A DNA stretch of 64,000 bases from Malus domestica (lineage: Eukaryota; Streptophyta; Magnoliopsida; Rosales; Rosaceae), in assembly GCF_042453785.1 (NCBI RefSeq), contig NC_091674.1, positions 21,797,001 to 21,861,000 on the forward strand. Reading direction: 5' to 3'. A model generated the notes under the pieces. It was given only the letters and a program-made list of their open reading frames with translations. It did no database searches and had not been told where the DNA came from. Shown here piece by piece: positions 21,191 through 32,755 of the stretch. The translations under genes were made by a program, and so were the position numbers. The stretch's first letter is position 1; each line of letters starts with the position of its first letter.

Positions 21191-22120
21191 TATTGTATTA
21201 GAATTGGTTGTGACCGTAGTCATTCTATCTAATTAATTATCTTCTTTCATTAAAAAAAAATTGGGCTAAGACGAAAAAGCTTGCATATTGCGATGCAGTA
21301 ATTTAGTTAAGTGAAGAAAGATATATCCTCAACCTCAAGTGTAGCATAGAACAAATAAAACATATCGTGAAGTTGAGTGAAGAGCAATGCAAGAGGCGTA
21401 AAACAAAAAAATTCAGCCCTTGCATATTTGTCCTCCGACCGCCGATTTGGACCCGCAATACACTGTTCAAGGAGAAGAACATCGAGAGCTAAAATTTTGT
21501 TCTGAGGGTGTATTGGAAATTTTATATTTCGTTTTTTTCTAGAGTTTGAAGTAGGTTATTAAAGAAAGTGCAACAATAGAAGTACGTAAGGAGGGATTGA
21601 GACATGCTCATTATCCCGTTACAACCCATATAAAAAGTTTTGAAGGTGCAGGGTACATCTGTGTTCTTTTTTCTTTTCTTTTTTTGAACAAAAGGGTACA
21701 TCTAAGTGTTAGGTTGGGAGTAATCAAATAACTTGGTTACTATTGAAAACCAAAGGAGGGGGCCATGGATTGAGTAAACAATTAAACAAGCAACACAAAG
21801 GGAGACCAATCATGTAGAGCTTGTACAATGTTCCTTTTCCATTAACTTTTACTACTAGTCGGATTATATGAAATTGTTGTTGATAATTGAATTATTACTT
21901 AAGTATAAATAAACATATTTATTTTCTATTAATGACTTATCACATAATTTACAAATGTAATTTAAAAGTTGATGAGCCATGCATTACTCCAAAAAAGTAG
22001 CCTATCACACTATTCAATTGTGCTGACCATTTGGACAGCCTGGCATGTAGGTGACCTCATTACATTGCACCACTATTTTAAGTCACTCCGAGTTTAAAAG
22101 AGAGGTAAACCACTAATAAG

Positions 22121-22180
<60 letters not shown>

Positions 22181-22730
22181 AATTTAATTAGAAGTTTTAT
22201 CATTATGATTTTTGTGACATCGCTATGTAGAATTATGTATCAAGTATACTCATATTAGCATATTTAATAGTGATGAAAGTTGTTTTAGAATGGGCATTTT
22301 ATATTCTTATTGTTCGAAAATTCTCTAAAAACTAGTACATAATCATCTTGGTCCAAAAATGCAAGTAAAAATACAAATCAACACCTTTTTTTTTATTTGT
22401 TAGTATCTTTACATATTTATATTAATTGTAATACTCATATTATAACATATCAACTAATAACAACACGCAAGAGTGTGATTATCACATTTAAAAATTTCTC
22501 CAATTTAAGGTCACCTCAAATGTGATTTGATATTAATTTTTTTCTTTGACACAGTCCATCCTCATCTCCAAAGTAACCTCTCTCAGATTAAATGGGCCTA
22601 CACCAATTGCCTTCCTGGCTGAAATAGTCCCCCTAGAAGTAAAAAAAAGAGGTAGAAAGAAAGCAGCAAAGAAAGGGATTTGAGAAGGAAAAAGACCACA
22701 CACAAAATAAAAGAAGATAGGTAGGAGGAG
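21191..22730. other. Intergenic region upstream of the BLT-like gene
   Basis: No gene recognised. It holds A- and T-runs and a GA microsatellite. The last 200 bp, purine-rich before the ATG at 22731, probably contain promoter and 5' UTR; no clear TATA box was identified. Confidence 0.5.
22123..22179. repeat. (GA)n microsatellite
   Basis: About 28 uninterrupted GA units, some 550 bp upstream of the BLT-like start codon. Confidence 0.95.
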
Positions 22731-23786
22731 ATGTTCATGATGATGGGCACCAGTACTACTACTCCTCCTAGCCCAGAAAATATCAGAAATATTGAAACCA
22801 CCACCTCCACTTTCCCAACCTGGAAACTTTACGAAAACCCTTCTTATAATTCTCATAAACTTCATCAAAATCCACTCCCACGACAACAAAACCAGCAGCA
22901 GCAGTGCCGAAACTTTAGCAACAAGCAACAAGAAGTCCACCACTGCCTGCACCTCCCCATCTCCGCCCGCAAGCTCGCCGCTTCCTTCTGGGATCTCACC
23001 TTCTTCGAGCCGGCAATGGAGTCCGAGATGGATTACACGCGAGCCCAGATCACCGAAATGAAGGCGAAGCTCAAATACGAGCGAAAAGCGCGCAAGAAGG
23101 TGGAGATTTCAAACAAGATGCTGGCAAAAGAGTTGGGGGAGGAGAGAAGGTTGAGAAAAGCGATAGAGAGGGTTTGCGAGGAGCTTGCCGGAGAGATTTC
23201 TTTCGGGAAGTCGGAGATCATTAGGATCAGGAAAGAGATCGAGGAGGAGAGGAAAATGCTTCGAATGGTGGAGATGCTGAGAGAGGAGAGGCTTCAGATG
23301 AAGCTCACCGAGGCGAGGCTTCTGTTCGAAGAGAAGGTGTTAGAACTGGAGGGGTGTAAACAAATGCTGAGCGCTGCAGAGAACTCACATTTCAAGATCA
23401 AACACAAGAGTGAGGACGCTAATGTTGCTAGTTTTAACAATTCGAGTGAAAAGTCTGGTGCTTTTAGCGGTGATCGAAACAATGACTCTGTTTCCAGTTT
23501 TTCTACTGCAACTTCAAGGGAAGTGCTTTTGGGTGAGAAAGCTGCTTTTAGTGAAAACAGTGGAGGTTTTTCATCAATGGCAGTTCAGAAAAGATCCTCA
23601 CCAGAACCAGAAAATCCTCACATAAAGAGAGGGATCAAAGGATTTGTTGAATTCCCAAGAGTTGTCAGAGCAATTGGATCAAAAAGTAGGCATTGGGGTA
23701 CAAAGCTGGAATGCCAAAAAGCTCAGCTCAGAATTCTGATGAAGCAAAAGAGCCCCATTAGATCCAATAGTTTCATTATTAGTTGA
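22731..23786 (+). CDS. BRANCHLESS TRICHOME-like coiled-coil protein
   Basis: A single exon encodes 351 residues. After a low-complexity N terminus rich in Thr, Asn and Gln comes LPISARKLAASFWDLTFFEP (75-94), a signature of the BLT/At1g50660-type family. A long charged coiled coil follows (about 99-215). The C terminus has NPHIKRGIKGFVEFPRVVRA (about 290-310) and LECQKAQLRILMKQK, matching the family's NPHIxRGIKG...SQKxQLK pattern. BLT in Arabidopsis promotes trichome branching and acts with cytoskeletal or endoreduplication partners; transfer of that role here is inference. The ATG at 22731 is followed by further in-frame ATGs (MFMMMG), so the exact start is open. The tandem-duplicated segment starts 73 bp after the stop. 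Confidence 0.8.
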   Translation: MFMMMGTSTTTPPSPENIRNIETTTSTFPTWKLYENPSYNSHKLHQNPLPRQQNQQQQCRNFSNKQQEVHHCLHLPISARKLAASFWDLTFFEPAMESEMDYTRAQITEMKAKLKYERKARKKVEISNKMLAKELGEERRLRKAIERVCEELAGEISFGKSEIIRIRKEIEEERKMLRMVEMLREERLQMKLTEARLLFEEKVLELEGCKQMLSAAENSHFKIKHKSEDANVASFNNSSEKSGAFSGDRNNDSVSSFSTATSREVLLGEKAAFSENSGGFSSMAVQKRSSPEPENPHIKRGIKGFVEFPRVVRAIGSKSRHWGTKLECQKAQLRILMKQKSPIRSNSFIIS

Positions 23787-24429
23787 AAGATCATAATGTG
23801 AATTGGAAAATTGGCCAAAATAATCGTTTTTTAAATTTTAATTGCTGGAAATGATTAGTTTCTCGGTATGTCTCAATATGTCGTCCATATCTATTTGTTT
23901 TGCCGTCCAATTTTATGGTTATGTCGTTGATCAATCCAGCAATTAAGATTTGATTTCTGATTACTTTAGCCGATTTCTCATGTTAATTTATTCTTGATTA
24001 TCTTTTTCTTATGTGGATTATTGAAAGAGTGGTATGATTTTGTGCTTATTGTACATTTTATTGTATGATGAAATTAGTCTGAAAAATAAGTCTTGTTTTG
24101 GATCTGATCCAATCTTCAAAAATTTTGTAGACTTCTATAGTAAATGTGTGATGCTTTTGACTTGTGAAGAACACATGCACATGCTTCAATTTTAGTCCAC
24201 TCAAGTGTGTGTTTGTACATTTTTGAGTTTTGAAGACACCTACACATGCACTGATATGCACAAGCTTCACTTTTTATTTCACTTGAGACTCTGCATTTTT
24301 AGTACATGAATAAGTATATGGTTTATAAAACAGATTATATGGAAATGTTTTAGGTCTTGGATTTAAAAGAGGTGGAAAGTGCCTGAGGGTTACATAGAAA
24401 CAGCGGCAATGGCAGCACGTTATTCTGCA

Positions 24430-24661
24430 GAGTGATGCCTTAGAAGTGGTTCAAGCTATTAGGATTTTCTGCCATTGGTTTATTAATTGAGGATGTCAAA
24501 ATTAGCTTGCGGAACTTCTCTACTGTGAGTGTAAGTCACAAACGTAGATCCGCCACTTTAACGGCGTATAGATTGGCTATGTTGGCCTTAATTTCTACCG
24601 TTTCTAGTCATTGTTTCGAGATGCCTCCGACTTCTATTCAGGATGCCATCCTTCTTGATTG
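24430..24661 (+). pseudogene. LINE RNase H C-terminal relic (copy 1)
   Basis: Conceptual residues IGLLIEDVKISLRNFSTVSV and HKRRSATLTAYRLAMLALIS, ending IQDAILLD and a stop, match the C-terminal RNase H region of plant LINEs. A 14-bp gap relative to copy 2 (GCAGTCCTAGCTGT missing near 24467) breaks its frame. Confidence 0.65.
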
Positions 24662-24706
24662 AATAGGGACTGTGCATTGCCTTTATCTATTCAGGATGCC
24701 TCCGGC

Positions 24707-24788
24707 TTCACGTCTTGAACCCACTTCAGATAGTTTCTTCCAGAGACTTCTAGAGCTGAGAAATCAAGCTTGTTCAAGTTCAACATGT
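24707..24788 (-). pseudogene. Fragment of copia gag start (duplicate)
   Basis: The minus strand from the ATG at 24788 reads MLNLNKLDFSALEVSGRNYL, as at 14100 with one substitution, and stops at the left junction of the ectopic copy. Confidence 0.8.
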
Positions 24789-26171
24789 CCCTAAAACAGA
24801 GGGAAAAACGTGATTAGTCATATGGAAGCCATAGACATATATCATAGAACATACAGGTTCTATAGACATGTATTGGTTTAATTTATACATGAAAACTACA
24901 GGTTTCATTGGTAAGTTTTGAATGAAAACTTCAGGTTTCAAAGGCACTAAATTTGAAACTACAGGTTCAATTTAGATGTTATGAACAATTAGTTCATAAT
25001 GAGAGGTTCATGCAAGAAACACAAAATGCAATATACTAATTTAAATATAGTGGATTTGAGGTTCTTTGGGAACTCAAGTGTGAGAGCTTCGTTACTACGA
25101 AAGTATGTCATAGTTCAAAGTATAAAAATAAATTATTGAATCGTTAATGTCCAAAAGTGATCTTTAGGTCAATAATTTTGAATTCATTATCAGATTAATG
25201 GACTGCATGTCACTTTTAATTAATTCAATAAATCGGACCATACATGGTCGATTGTAGAAGCTAAATAATATTAAAATAATATTATTAGATCGAAAATAAA
25301 GCCCCAAAAATTATTTGGGCTCGGGTTGGGTGCCTTGAGTAAAAGGTAAGGCCCAAAAGGGCCTCAGGTGTGAGTTGCAGGCCACATGGGGGGCGGGAGA
25401 AACCCCAGCCGTAGTTGAGTTTCAATTTTTGGGCCTAGGGGAGGGCACGAGACAAGGCGCAGAGAAAGCTGGCCTATGGGTTTGGCGTGGGAAGCCCAAC
25501 TGCATAGGTTGGCTGCATGTGATAAGCGGAGTGGGCCGCAGGGACCAAGCCCAACCTTGTGGGCTGGCGTGGAGGACACGGGTCATGACGTGGGCCAAGG
25601 TACAGGTTGCGGGTCTGGGCAACACAAAATCCAGCAACCATAAAGGTTGCTGCGTGCAGGGGAAAACCTAGCCAATCTGGGCTGGTTGAATGGCGTGGGC
25701 CATGGTGCAAACGGGCGAAGGGCTTCAGGCCCATCAGATTGACCCCAGGCCGAGGCTTGGTTTCTGCATGCACAATGATGGTGCGATGGGTGTGCCGCAC
25801 CATGTCTAATTTCTTCTTCTTTTTTCGAAATCCCTTTGGGTTGAGGAAACCCTAAATATGCTTCTAATTTAATTTTATATATTGACTCACATATTCCACA
25901 TAACAATTTAATTGTGCGATGCATGAAACAAATATATATTGACAAATATATGAACATATACAATATATATATCGAAAGGAAAATATAAACATAGACGGGT
26001 TCATGCATCATGGGAATGTTTTCATACTTTGTGGACATTTCAAATATCTTCTTTTATTTTAAGCATACCTGATTAGCAGAAAACAAAAATAAGCCTTTGA
26101 ATTTGGTGGAAGATAGCCTCCTCCTACGATGCATCAATTCCTCAACTTCTGGCAAGAGCATGTTGATAACG

Positions 26172-26440
26172 TATTGTATGCCTATTTGATTGAACGATCT
26201 AAGGTTTAGAGAGAGAGAGGTGGCCGTCAATATTGAGGGGGAAGAAAGAGGCATTTAATTGTGAGGTGTGTTTGATTCACCCCATTGTGCCTTTATTTAT
26301 TGTAGTAGGATAGGTAAAAACATTTCCCTTTAGGATTACAACATTAATAGGTAATCTACTTCTAATAGGAATATAAGATACATTCCCAAATCTACTAGGA
26401 TTTACACAATCACATTCTTAGTCTAAATATGTCTGCAGCA
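26172..26440 (-). repeat. Duplicate of the copia 5' LTR
   Basis: Matches 15508-15776 over its full length. The first plus-strand bases read TATTGTATGCC, so the terminal TG dinucleotide is mutated. Confidence 0.85.
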
Positions 26441-26442
26441 AA

Positions 26443-26709
26443 TCTCTACTAATTAATAAAATCTTCTTTGTCAACCAAAAGAGGGTGAAAAGACAAATTA
26501 GTCTTCTATCACACAAAAAAAATGATGGGCAATAATGTAATTTTACATGTCCAAATTTTACTATTTTTTATTGAAGCCTCACTTACAGGTGATGTTAAAA
26601 TACCTCCAATATTAAAAAAAAAAAAACAAAAACCTCCCACTCCCCCTCTCTCCTTCTCATTTTCTAAAAAAATGTGTTCATACACACAAAGTGTGTAGGC
26701 AAATGATAG
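26443..26709 (+). mobile_element. Helitron-like copy B, duplicate
   Basis: Same ends as 15779-16049, including the altered terminal ATAG, which shows the change predates the duplication. Confidence 0.6.
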
Positions 26710-26727
26710 TAATAATAATAATAATAA

Positions 26728-27027
26728 TCTTTACTAATTAATAAAACACTCATTGTCAACCAAAATCCTATGAAATTATCAATTTAACCCTCAAATTAAA
26801 ACATAACATGATTAAGAAATATAGGGCAGAAATGTAATTTCACACAACCAAATTTTGATGTTTTTATTTTCAAAGCCTCACCTACATATAATCCTAACAT
26901 ATCTCTAATTAAAAAAAAAAAATTTAAATATTTCCACTCCCACATTCTCTATCACTCTCTTCCCTCTCCTTCTATTTCAAAAACAAAAATAAAAAAATTT
27001 CTCACACTTTGTGTGTGCCCATTCTAG
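26728..27027 (+). mobile_element. Helitron-like copy C, duplicate
   Basis: Same ends as 16083-16380, with the hairpin CACACTTTGTGTGTG and final CTAG. The TAA run between B and C is shorter here. Confidence 0.6.
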
Positions 27028-27058
27028 TAGTAATAGTAATAGTAGTAGTAGTAGTAGT

Positions 27059-27893
27059 TGTTACACCCCACCCCCAATTTTAAATGATTTTTTGGTGTTA
27101 AATGGTGTGCCCAAGGGGCCCACCCCTGTTTTGGTTGTCCCCGGCCCCCTTTCCTAGTTTGCCACGTGGCAGTTCCTCGCACTCCCATTTCTTCTCTTTT
27201 CTCTCTCCCGGTTCTCTCTTCCTTCTCTCCTTGAAACTATCTCGATCACTATCTCTGTCTCTCCCTTATCCCTCCCTACATCTCTTTACAACTCCCCCTT
27301 CGAGACCACCAAGCCTCAAGAAGCCAAGAATCCCAAACCCTCACTCCTCTCGTCCTGGTCAACACTACAATTGTGCGTGCAGGGTGGAATATCGGCGATT
27401 TAACTCAGAATCCGACAAACCGAATGTGAGTCGATGTGTTTCGAGTTGCATCCTTGTTCTAGTGAGTTATTTTGAGTTGTTTAAGTGACTTTGGAGATGA
27501 AAATCGAGGGTTTTTAACCCTATGCATGCATGTTCTTCTTTCCTCAGTTTTCCGACGAGCACCGCCCGTTTCGAGGCAATTTCCGGCCAAACCACGGCGA
27601 GTTGGCTGGTGTGCAAGGTATCAATCTCTTCGTCTCCCACTACAACTTTTCTTTTTGAATCACCCAATTTCGTTGAGTATTGAAGAAGTTATGTCCATTT
27701 GAACCCAGTTTCCGACGACCTTCGAGGCTTTCGAGGCATTTTCCAGCCAAACCACGCCGAGTTAGACATCTTGCGAGGTACCATTCTCTTCGTCTCGTCA
27801 AGAACTATAATTTTCGTTTTTGAATCACTCGATTTCGTTAAGTATTGATAAAGTTATGAGCATTTAAAGTTTGTCCAACTTTCTGGCCAAAAT
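27059..27893 (+). repeat. Truncated duplicate of the solo LTR 5' part
   Basis: Matches 16412-17252 from TGTTACACCCC and breaks off at AAATCCGG. Confidence 0.85.
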
Positions 27894-28713
27894 CCGGTAT
27901 ATGATATGATATGCCCAAAAATTTCTTGGTATGTCTCAATATGTCGCCCATATCTATTCGTTTTGCCGTCCATTTTTATGGTTATGCCGTTGCTCAATCC
28001 AGCAATTAAGATTTGATTTCTGATTAGTTTAACCGATTTCTCATGTTAATTTATTCTTGATTATCTTTTTCTTATGTGGATTGTTGAAAGAGTGGTATGA
28101 TTTTGTGCTTATTGTACATTTTATTGTATAATGAAATTGGTCTGAAAAATAAGTCTTGTTTTGGATATGATCCAGTCTTCAAAAATTTTGTAGACTTCTA
28201 TAGTAAATGTGTGATGCTTTTGACTTGTGAAGAATGTGGATGCAAATTTCTTCCTCTTTGATCTTACACAATTTTGCACCTACAAAACAATTAACACCTT
28301 AGGTTAAGGCCAAGAGCCTCACGCGCCCACGATGAATGGTGGGGGCTTTGGCCGAAGAACCTCCGATGCCAAAGTTAGAATTTAGAGAGAAAGAGTGTTA
28401 AGAGAATTTTGGGATTTTTGCCAAAGTGTTGGAATGAGTTTTTGGTGAAAATAGGAGCCTATTTATAGGGCTAGTCTTGGCCACTTTTTCCAAGGAATGG
28501 CCGACCGTTGAAGGAGTTTTTGTGGTTGAGATTTTGGTTTAATTAGCCAATTTATTGGCTAATTAAACCTTAAAGAATAAATTGGTGGTTACATATTTAT
28601 TTAGAATAAATTGATAATTAGGTTATGAAAAGGTTATAAAGAATAACTAAATAATTAGCTAAAAAGGGGAGAAAAGGGTAAGGAAAGTTAGGAAATAGGA
28701 TGGATCCCTATTT

Positions 28714-31700
28714 AGGTCAGGTTTGGGAGTGAGGTGATTAAAAAAAAAGCTGGGGTGAAAAAAAGCTGGTAGCAATTTTGGTGTTTGGTAAACTTTGAAA
28801 AACAGCTTTATTTCAAAGTTGAGGGTGAAAAAAAGCCCAAAACCTGAAGCTGCAAATAGCAGCTTCAGAAAACAGCTTATTTTCAAAACACGGAGCTACA
28901 GTAATTCTTTTAATGAAAATTTCAAATTACCAATGTTGCCTTCGTTTCTCTCTGCCTTCTCTCTCGCACGCCCTCCTAGAAATCACAGAACATTCACACC
29001 CTCTTCTCTCTCGCACGCCCTCCTGAAATCGCCCTCTTCTCCTCTGTTGCCTGCAGTTGCACCTCTTCTCCTCCTCCTCCTTTTCCTCTCTCTCCGTCGG
29101 TCTCAGCGCCAGCCGTCGCCTTCCCTCCTTCTATCGCCGTCGCCTTCCCTCTTTCCTCTGGTAAGCTTCTCTTCTCTAAAATTTTGTTATTTATTTGTTT
29201 GGATTTTTTAATTTGGGGATGGGGAGAGTGAAAGAGGGGTGGGAAAGAGCAAAGGGATGAGTGTATGGGTGTCAAGAAAACTGGGGATGGAGAAAACAAT
29301 TGGGGAAAAATTAGGGAAAAAATTAGGGTTTGTGGAGGAAACAAGAAAATTTGAGAGACAAGAAAATTTGTGCGCTGGGGAGAATGTGTATGCTATATGT
29401 GCAGAGTGCTCTGTGTGCTAGGGAGAATCCGGTTGGCTCACCGAAACAGAAAAACGGGTTCAGTGGTAGATTCATGTTTAGACCCAATTTTTAGATTATT
29501 GAATATATATGTCCAAGAAATCTTTGTGTTAGTAAGATTCCGAGAGTAGCAGTAGATTTCATTATCTTCTTAGTTAAGCGGTTTGATCTTCTTCTTCGCA
29601 TCGATTTGGTTCTCTACCATCCCTCTTTCATTGTCTTCCGCAACTTCCTATCTTTTCCCCTTGGTTTGGGATGGTTTAGTTCCCGATTGGAGAGATTTTG
29701 AGTAGCTGTGAAAACGTACTCTTGGAAAAAATGAAGAAATGACCTTAAGGTGTTTACTTCTTTAACCAAAATGCCCTTCAAAATTTGGTCAAGTTATTTG
29801 TGTAATGGTAGAAAGTTCATGTGTCGAGCACCAAAAAATGTGTTCAATCAACACCTACAGCTGAAACTACCCTCGATTGTAAGTTTAAGACAAGAAAAGA
29901 TGTGGACAGCCATCGACGTTTAGCCTCCAAATCAGGATTTCCTGTTTTGTAACCTTCACTTTGAGCCTTCAGATATATTCAATAACCATTCGAATATTTC
30001 ATCTGTCTCAATCCCATTACACAAAAAAACTGGAGAACAATTGTAGCATAGCATGCGTATACGGTGAAAATTTCTTACAACACATTTCATTACCTCTGTT
30101 GTGTGCAAGAATTCTTTTGCACATAAGGTGCACTGCATGAATCTTAACTTATATTAATCTAGAGAAAACTTCTAGTAACTAGGCCTTATTACGTACAGCA
30201 GTAATGTTAAATTAATCTAGCCATCCTTAAGGAGAAAATATGCTATCACCGCAGGCACATTTCTAAACCTGTGGATAGTACTTGTTCTCTTCCAATGCCA
30301 TTGCTCGGACAGATACTTGTATTGTATATCTGCACTGTGGTTTAAATGACACTCACATATAAGCAGCTTTAAGCACATATTGAAGCTCCAACTAGTTTGC
30401 AATGTTACTCTCTTGAAGTTTGTTTAAGGTGCTGTTTCTTGGTTATGAGATATAGTCTGAATGCTTTTGTTATGTCTTGTTGCAGACGAGTCTAATGTAC
30501 AAATTGCACCAGCTTATGCCAAAGAGGGAAAATTTTCGATTGACTATATTTCCTGGACCTGTGGATCGTGCTTTGGTAGCAGCCTTGATTGTAATATTTC
30601 TCGATTGATCCCGGATTATAGAAGACCTGGCATTGAACGTTTTCAAAATTCTCAACGTTACAATACAACCTAACAAGGGTAGAATCAACCAGACGCGAAG
30701 ACATGAAGTAGTTAAAGCCCCCGATACTTATCAACAGACCGATTGGTCAGTAGTTCATGATCTCTGGAACCATTTTTCCCGTTCAAGAGTTGGATTACAT
30801 TTTGTTGTCAGCTATTAGGCACAAAACGGTGTACTTCAGCATCACTTTTTAAAGATCTATGATCAAGTAGCTTAGGTCTTTGCTGTTCTTTCAAAGAAAT
30901 TGTGGTCTTCAGTGCAAATTCGATGATTTTTTGAAGTTTGCGAAGGGTTGAAACTGGCTAGGATTTTCCAGTTACTTGTCTTAGGTATGAACTTACATGT
31001 TTCAAGTCGAGAAGTGCAGCAGTGGCAGTAGCTGCAACCTCTCAACCTTCTCTTACGATTTCTTTTTATTCCTACTCAAATTCTCTTTCACAGAATTTCG
31101 TGCTTATAACCGACACTTCTACGACCAAACATGCAGCAATCTCTCAATCTTCTCCTATGATTTCTTTTTGAATAATATGGTTGCTCAATGATAAGTATGA
31201 AATTTCTACTCAAAATTTTTCGTTTGCAGAATTTCGTGCTTATGATCCCGATCTATCATATCATACATTACTTTGTAAATATAATCTTTGTAAAAAAAAA
31301 AAATCAATTAAAACTAAGGAAAATTAACGAAAAGTTCAAAAAAACTTCTCTTTTAACGAAAAGCTTTTTTTAAGGGAACTTTAACGAAAAGCTCCTGGTA
31401 CTGTTCACTTTAACGAAAAACCACATTTTTACACTAAAAAGTCAATCCTGGTACTATTCACTTTACCCTTTATTTTGTCCTTATCATTAAAACTCAAAGT
31501 TTTCAAGCTCTTTTCATTAGTTTTCTTTTTTTTAAAGGTATAGTGAATAGTGCCAGTTAAAAGTAAAAATGTAGATTTTCGTTAAAAGTCAATAGTACCG
31601 GAAGTGTTTTGTTAAGAAAATTAAATTAATAGCACATCTAGTATTATACCTTTTTTGGACATTTCACACAGTCACAGCTGTTTTACATAAAAGTTTACCA

Positions 31701-31857
31701 AACACTATCATACAACTTTTTTTTTCCAAAAGCACTTTTACAAAAAAGTTTACCAAACACTTTGCTGCTTTATTTCACAGCCGCTTATTCTCACAGCACA
31801 GCCGCTTATTCTCACAGCAGCTTTTTTTCAAAGCACAGCAATACCAAACCAGCCCTT
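28714..31857. mobile_element. 3.1-kb hAT-like element nested in the solo LTR
   Basis: The left end AGGTCAGGTTTGGGAGTGAG and the right end (reverse complement TAAGGGCTGGTTTGGTATTG) match both ends of the MITE at 62351-62736. It also shares subterminal GTTTGGTAAACTTTG and CACAGCCGCTTATTCTCACA. The interior carries a pyrimidine-rich exon-like stretch (28925-29160) ending CCTCTG|GTAAGC, and further unassigned sequence (30480-30820). No transposase was found. TSD not resolved. Confidence 0.65.
31318..31528. mobile_element. High-copy MITE (TTAACGAAAAGCTCC type)
   Basis: Inverted ends GGAAAATTAACGAAAAG and, reversed, GAAAACTAATGAAAAG surround a core with TGGTACTGTTCACTTTAACG. An inverted partial second copy follows at about 31530-31615. 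I remember this family as abundant in apple-like genomes. Confidence 0.65.
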
Positions 31858-32429
31858 AGATGGGAATGGTCGGCCATTGATGTGGTTTTGGGGGTTTATT
31901 TGATATAATGGGTGACTTAATTGATATTTAATGGATTAATTGGGTAATTAATCCATTAATTAACCAATTAACATAATAATTTGGAGGTTACCTTACAAAA
32001 GGGAATTTGATGAGATAGACTTTGAATTGTTTACCTCTTTTGGAGCATCTTTGACTTTGTTGAAAAAAGATTGTCGATTGCTTACGCGTAGAGATCCCGG
32101 TGTACCTCAGGGGTATATTGGTCTTTTTTGTCCAACAATCCACGTGTCGCCTTGTGATTATTTTTGGCTCCACAAAGAACACATCCACATGCTTCAATTT
32201 TAGTCCACTCAAGTGTGTGTTTGTACATTTTTGAGTTTTGAAGACACCTACACATGCACTGATATGCACAAGCTTCACTTTTTATTTCACTTGAGACTGC
32301 ATTTTTAGTACATGATTAATTATATGGTTTATAAAACAGATTATATGGAGAAGTTTTAGGTCTTGGATTTAAGAGAGGTGGAAAGTGCCTGAGGGTTACA
32401 TAGAAACAGCGGCAATGGCAGCACGTTAT

Positions 32430-32682
32430 TCTGCAAAGTGATGCATTACAAGTGGTTCAAGCTATTAGCAGTCCTAGCTGTGGATTTTTTGCCATTGGTT
32501 TATTAATTGAGGATGTCAAAATTAGCTTGCAGAACTTCTCTACTGTGAGTGTAAGTCACAAACGTAGGTCCGCCACTTTAACAGCGTATAAATTGGCTAA
32601 GTTGGCCTTAATTTCTACCGTTTCTAGTCATTGTTTCGAGATGCCTCCGACTTCTATTCAGGATGCCATCCTTCTTGATTGA
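32430..32682 (+). pseudogene. LINE RNase H C-terminal relic (copy 2)
   Basis: The frame from 32452 encodes VQAISSPSCGFFAIGLLIED and ends IQDAILLD with a stop. This copy keeps the bases lost in copy 1. It is a relic domain without RT. Confidence 0.7.
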
Positions 32683-32755
32683 ATAGGGACCGTGCATTGC
32701 CTTTATCCATAAGGAAAGGACCACACATATGGTATATGATATGCCCAAAAATTTC

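Larger units (their letters stand above)
24688..27894. repeat. Ectopic 3.2-kb copy of the 14.0-17.25 kb region
   Basis: 24704-27894 matches 14020-17252 in order and orientation: part of copia gag, leader, 5' LTR, Helitron-like B and C, and the first 835 bp of the solo LTR. Both ends fall inside elements, so it was not moved by any of them. The left junction has about 17 bp of filler (TATTCAGGATGCCTCCG) made from motifs at 24622-24649. About 24 bp present in copy 2 are missing here. Confidence 0.85.
23859..27925. repeat. Tandem duplication, copy 1 (interrupted)
   Basis: Unique parts 23859-24687 and about 27895-27925 correspond to copy 2 (27922-28234 and 32180-32755). Copy 1 is split by a 3.2-kb insert at 24688. 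The junction between copies uses TTTC shared by both breakpoints. It lies just 3' of the BLT-like gene. Confidence 0.85.
28235..32174 (-). mobile_element. Solo LTR with perfect 5-bp TSD, carrying a nested element
   Basis: It starts TGTGGATGC and ends GGCTCCACA, an inverted TGTGGA pair, flanked by AAGAA at 28230-28234 and 32175-32179. No internal retroviral domains or second LTR are seen. The minus strand carries CCCTATAAATAGG (28458-28470), a strong TATA box, so the LTR points to minus. Without the nested element it is about 800 bp. Superfamily not assigned. Confidence 0.85.
27922..32755. repeat. Tandem duplication, copy 2 (interrupted)
   Basis: 27922-28234 and 32180-32755 match copy 1. The LTR insertion at 28235-32174 with TSD AAGAA splits it. 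The copy ends AAAAATTTC at 32755, then unique sequence. Confidence 0.85.

Noticed and set aside
22533..22952. Minus-strand 139-residue hydrophobic frame overlapping the BLT-like start
   Set aside because: Antisense to recognised coding sequence and the purine-rich leader; hydrophobicity follows from the antisense of purine-rich DNA.
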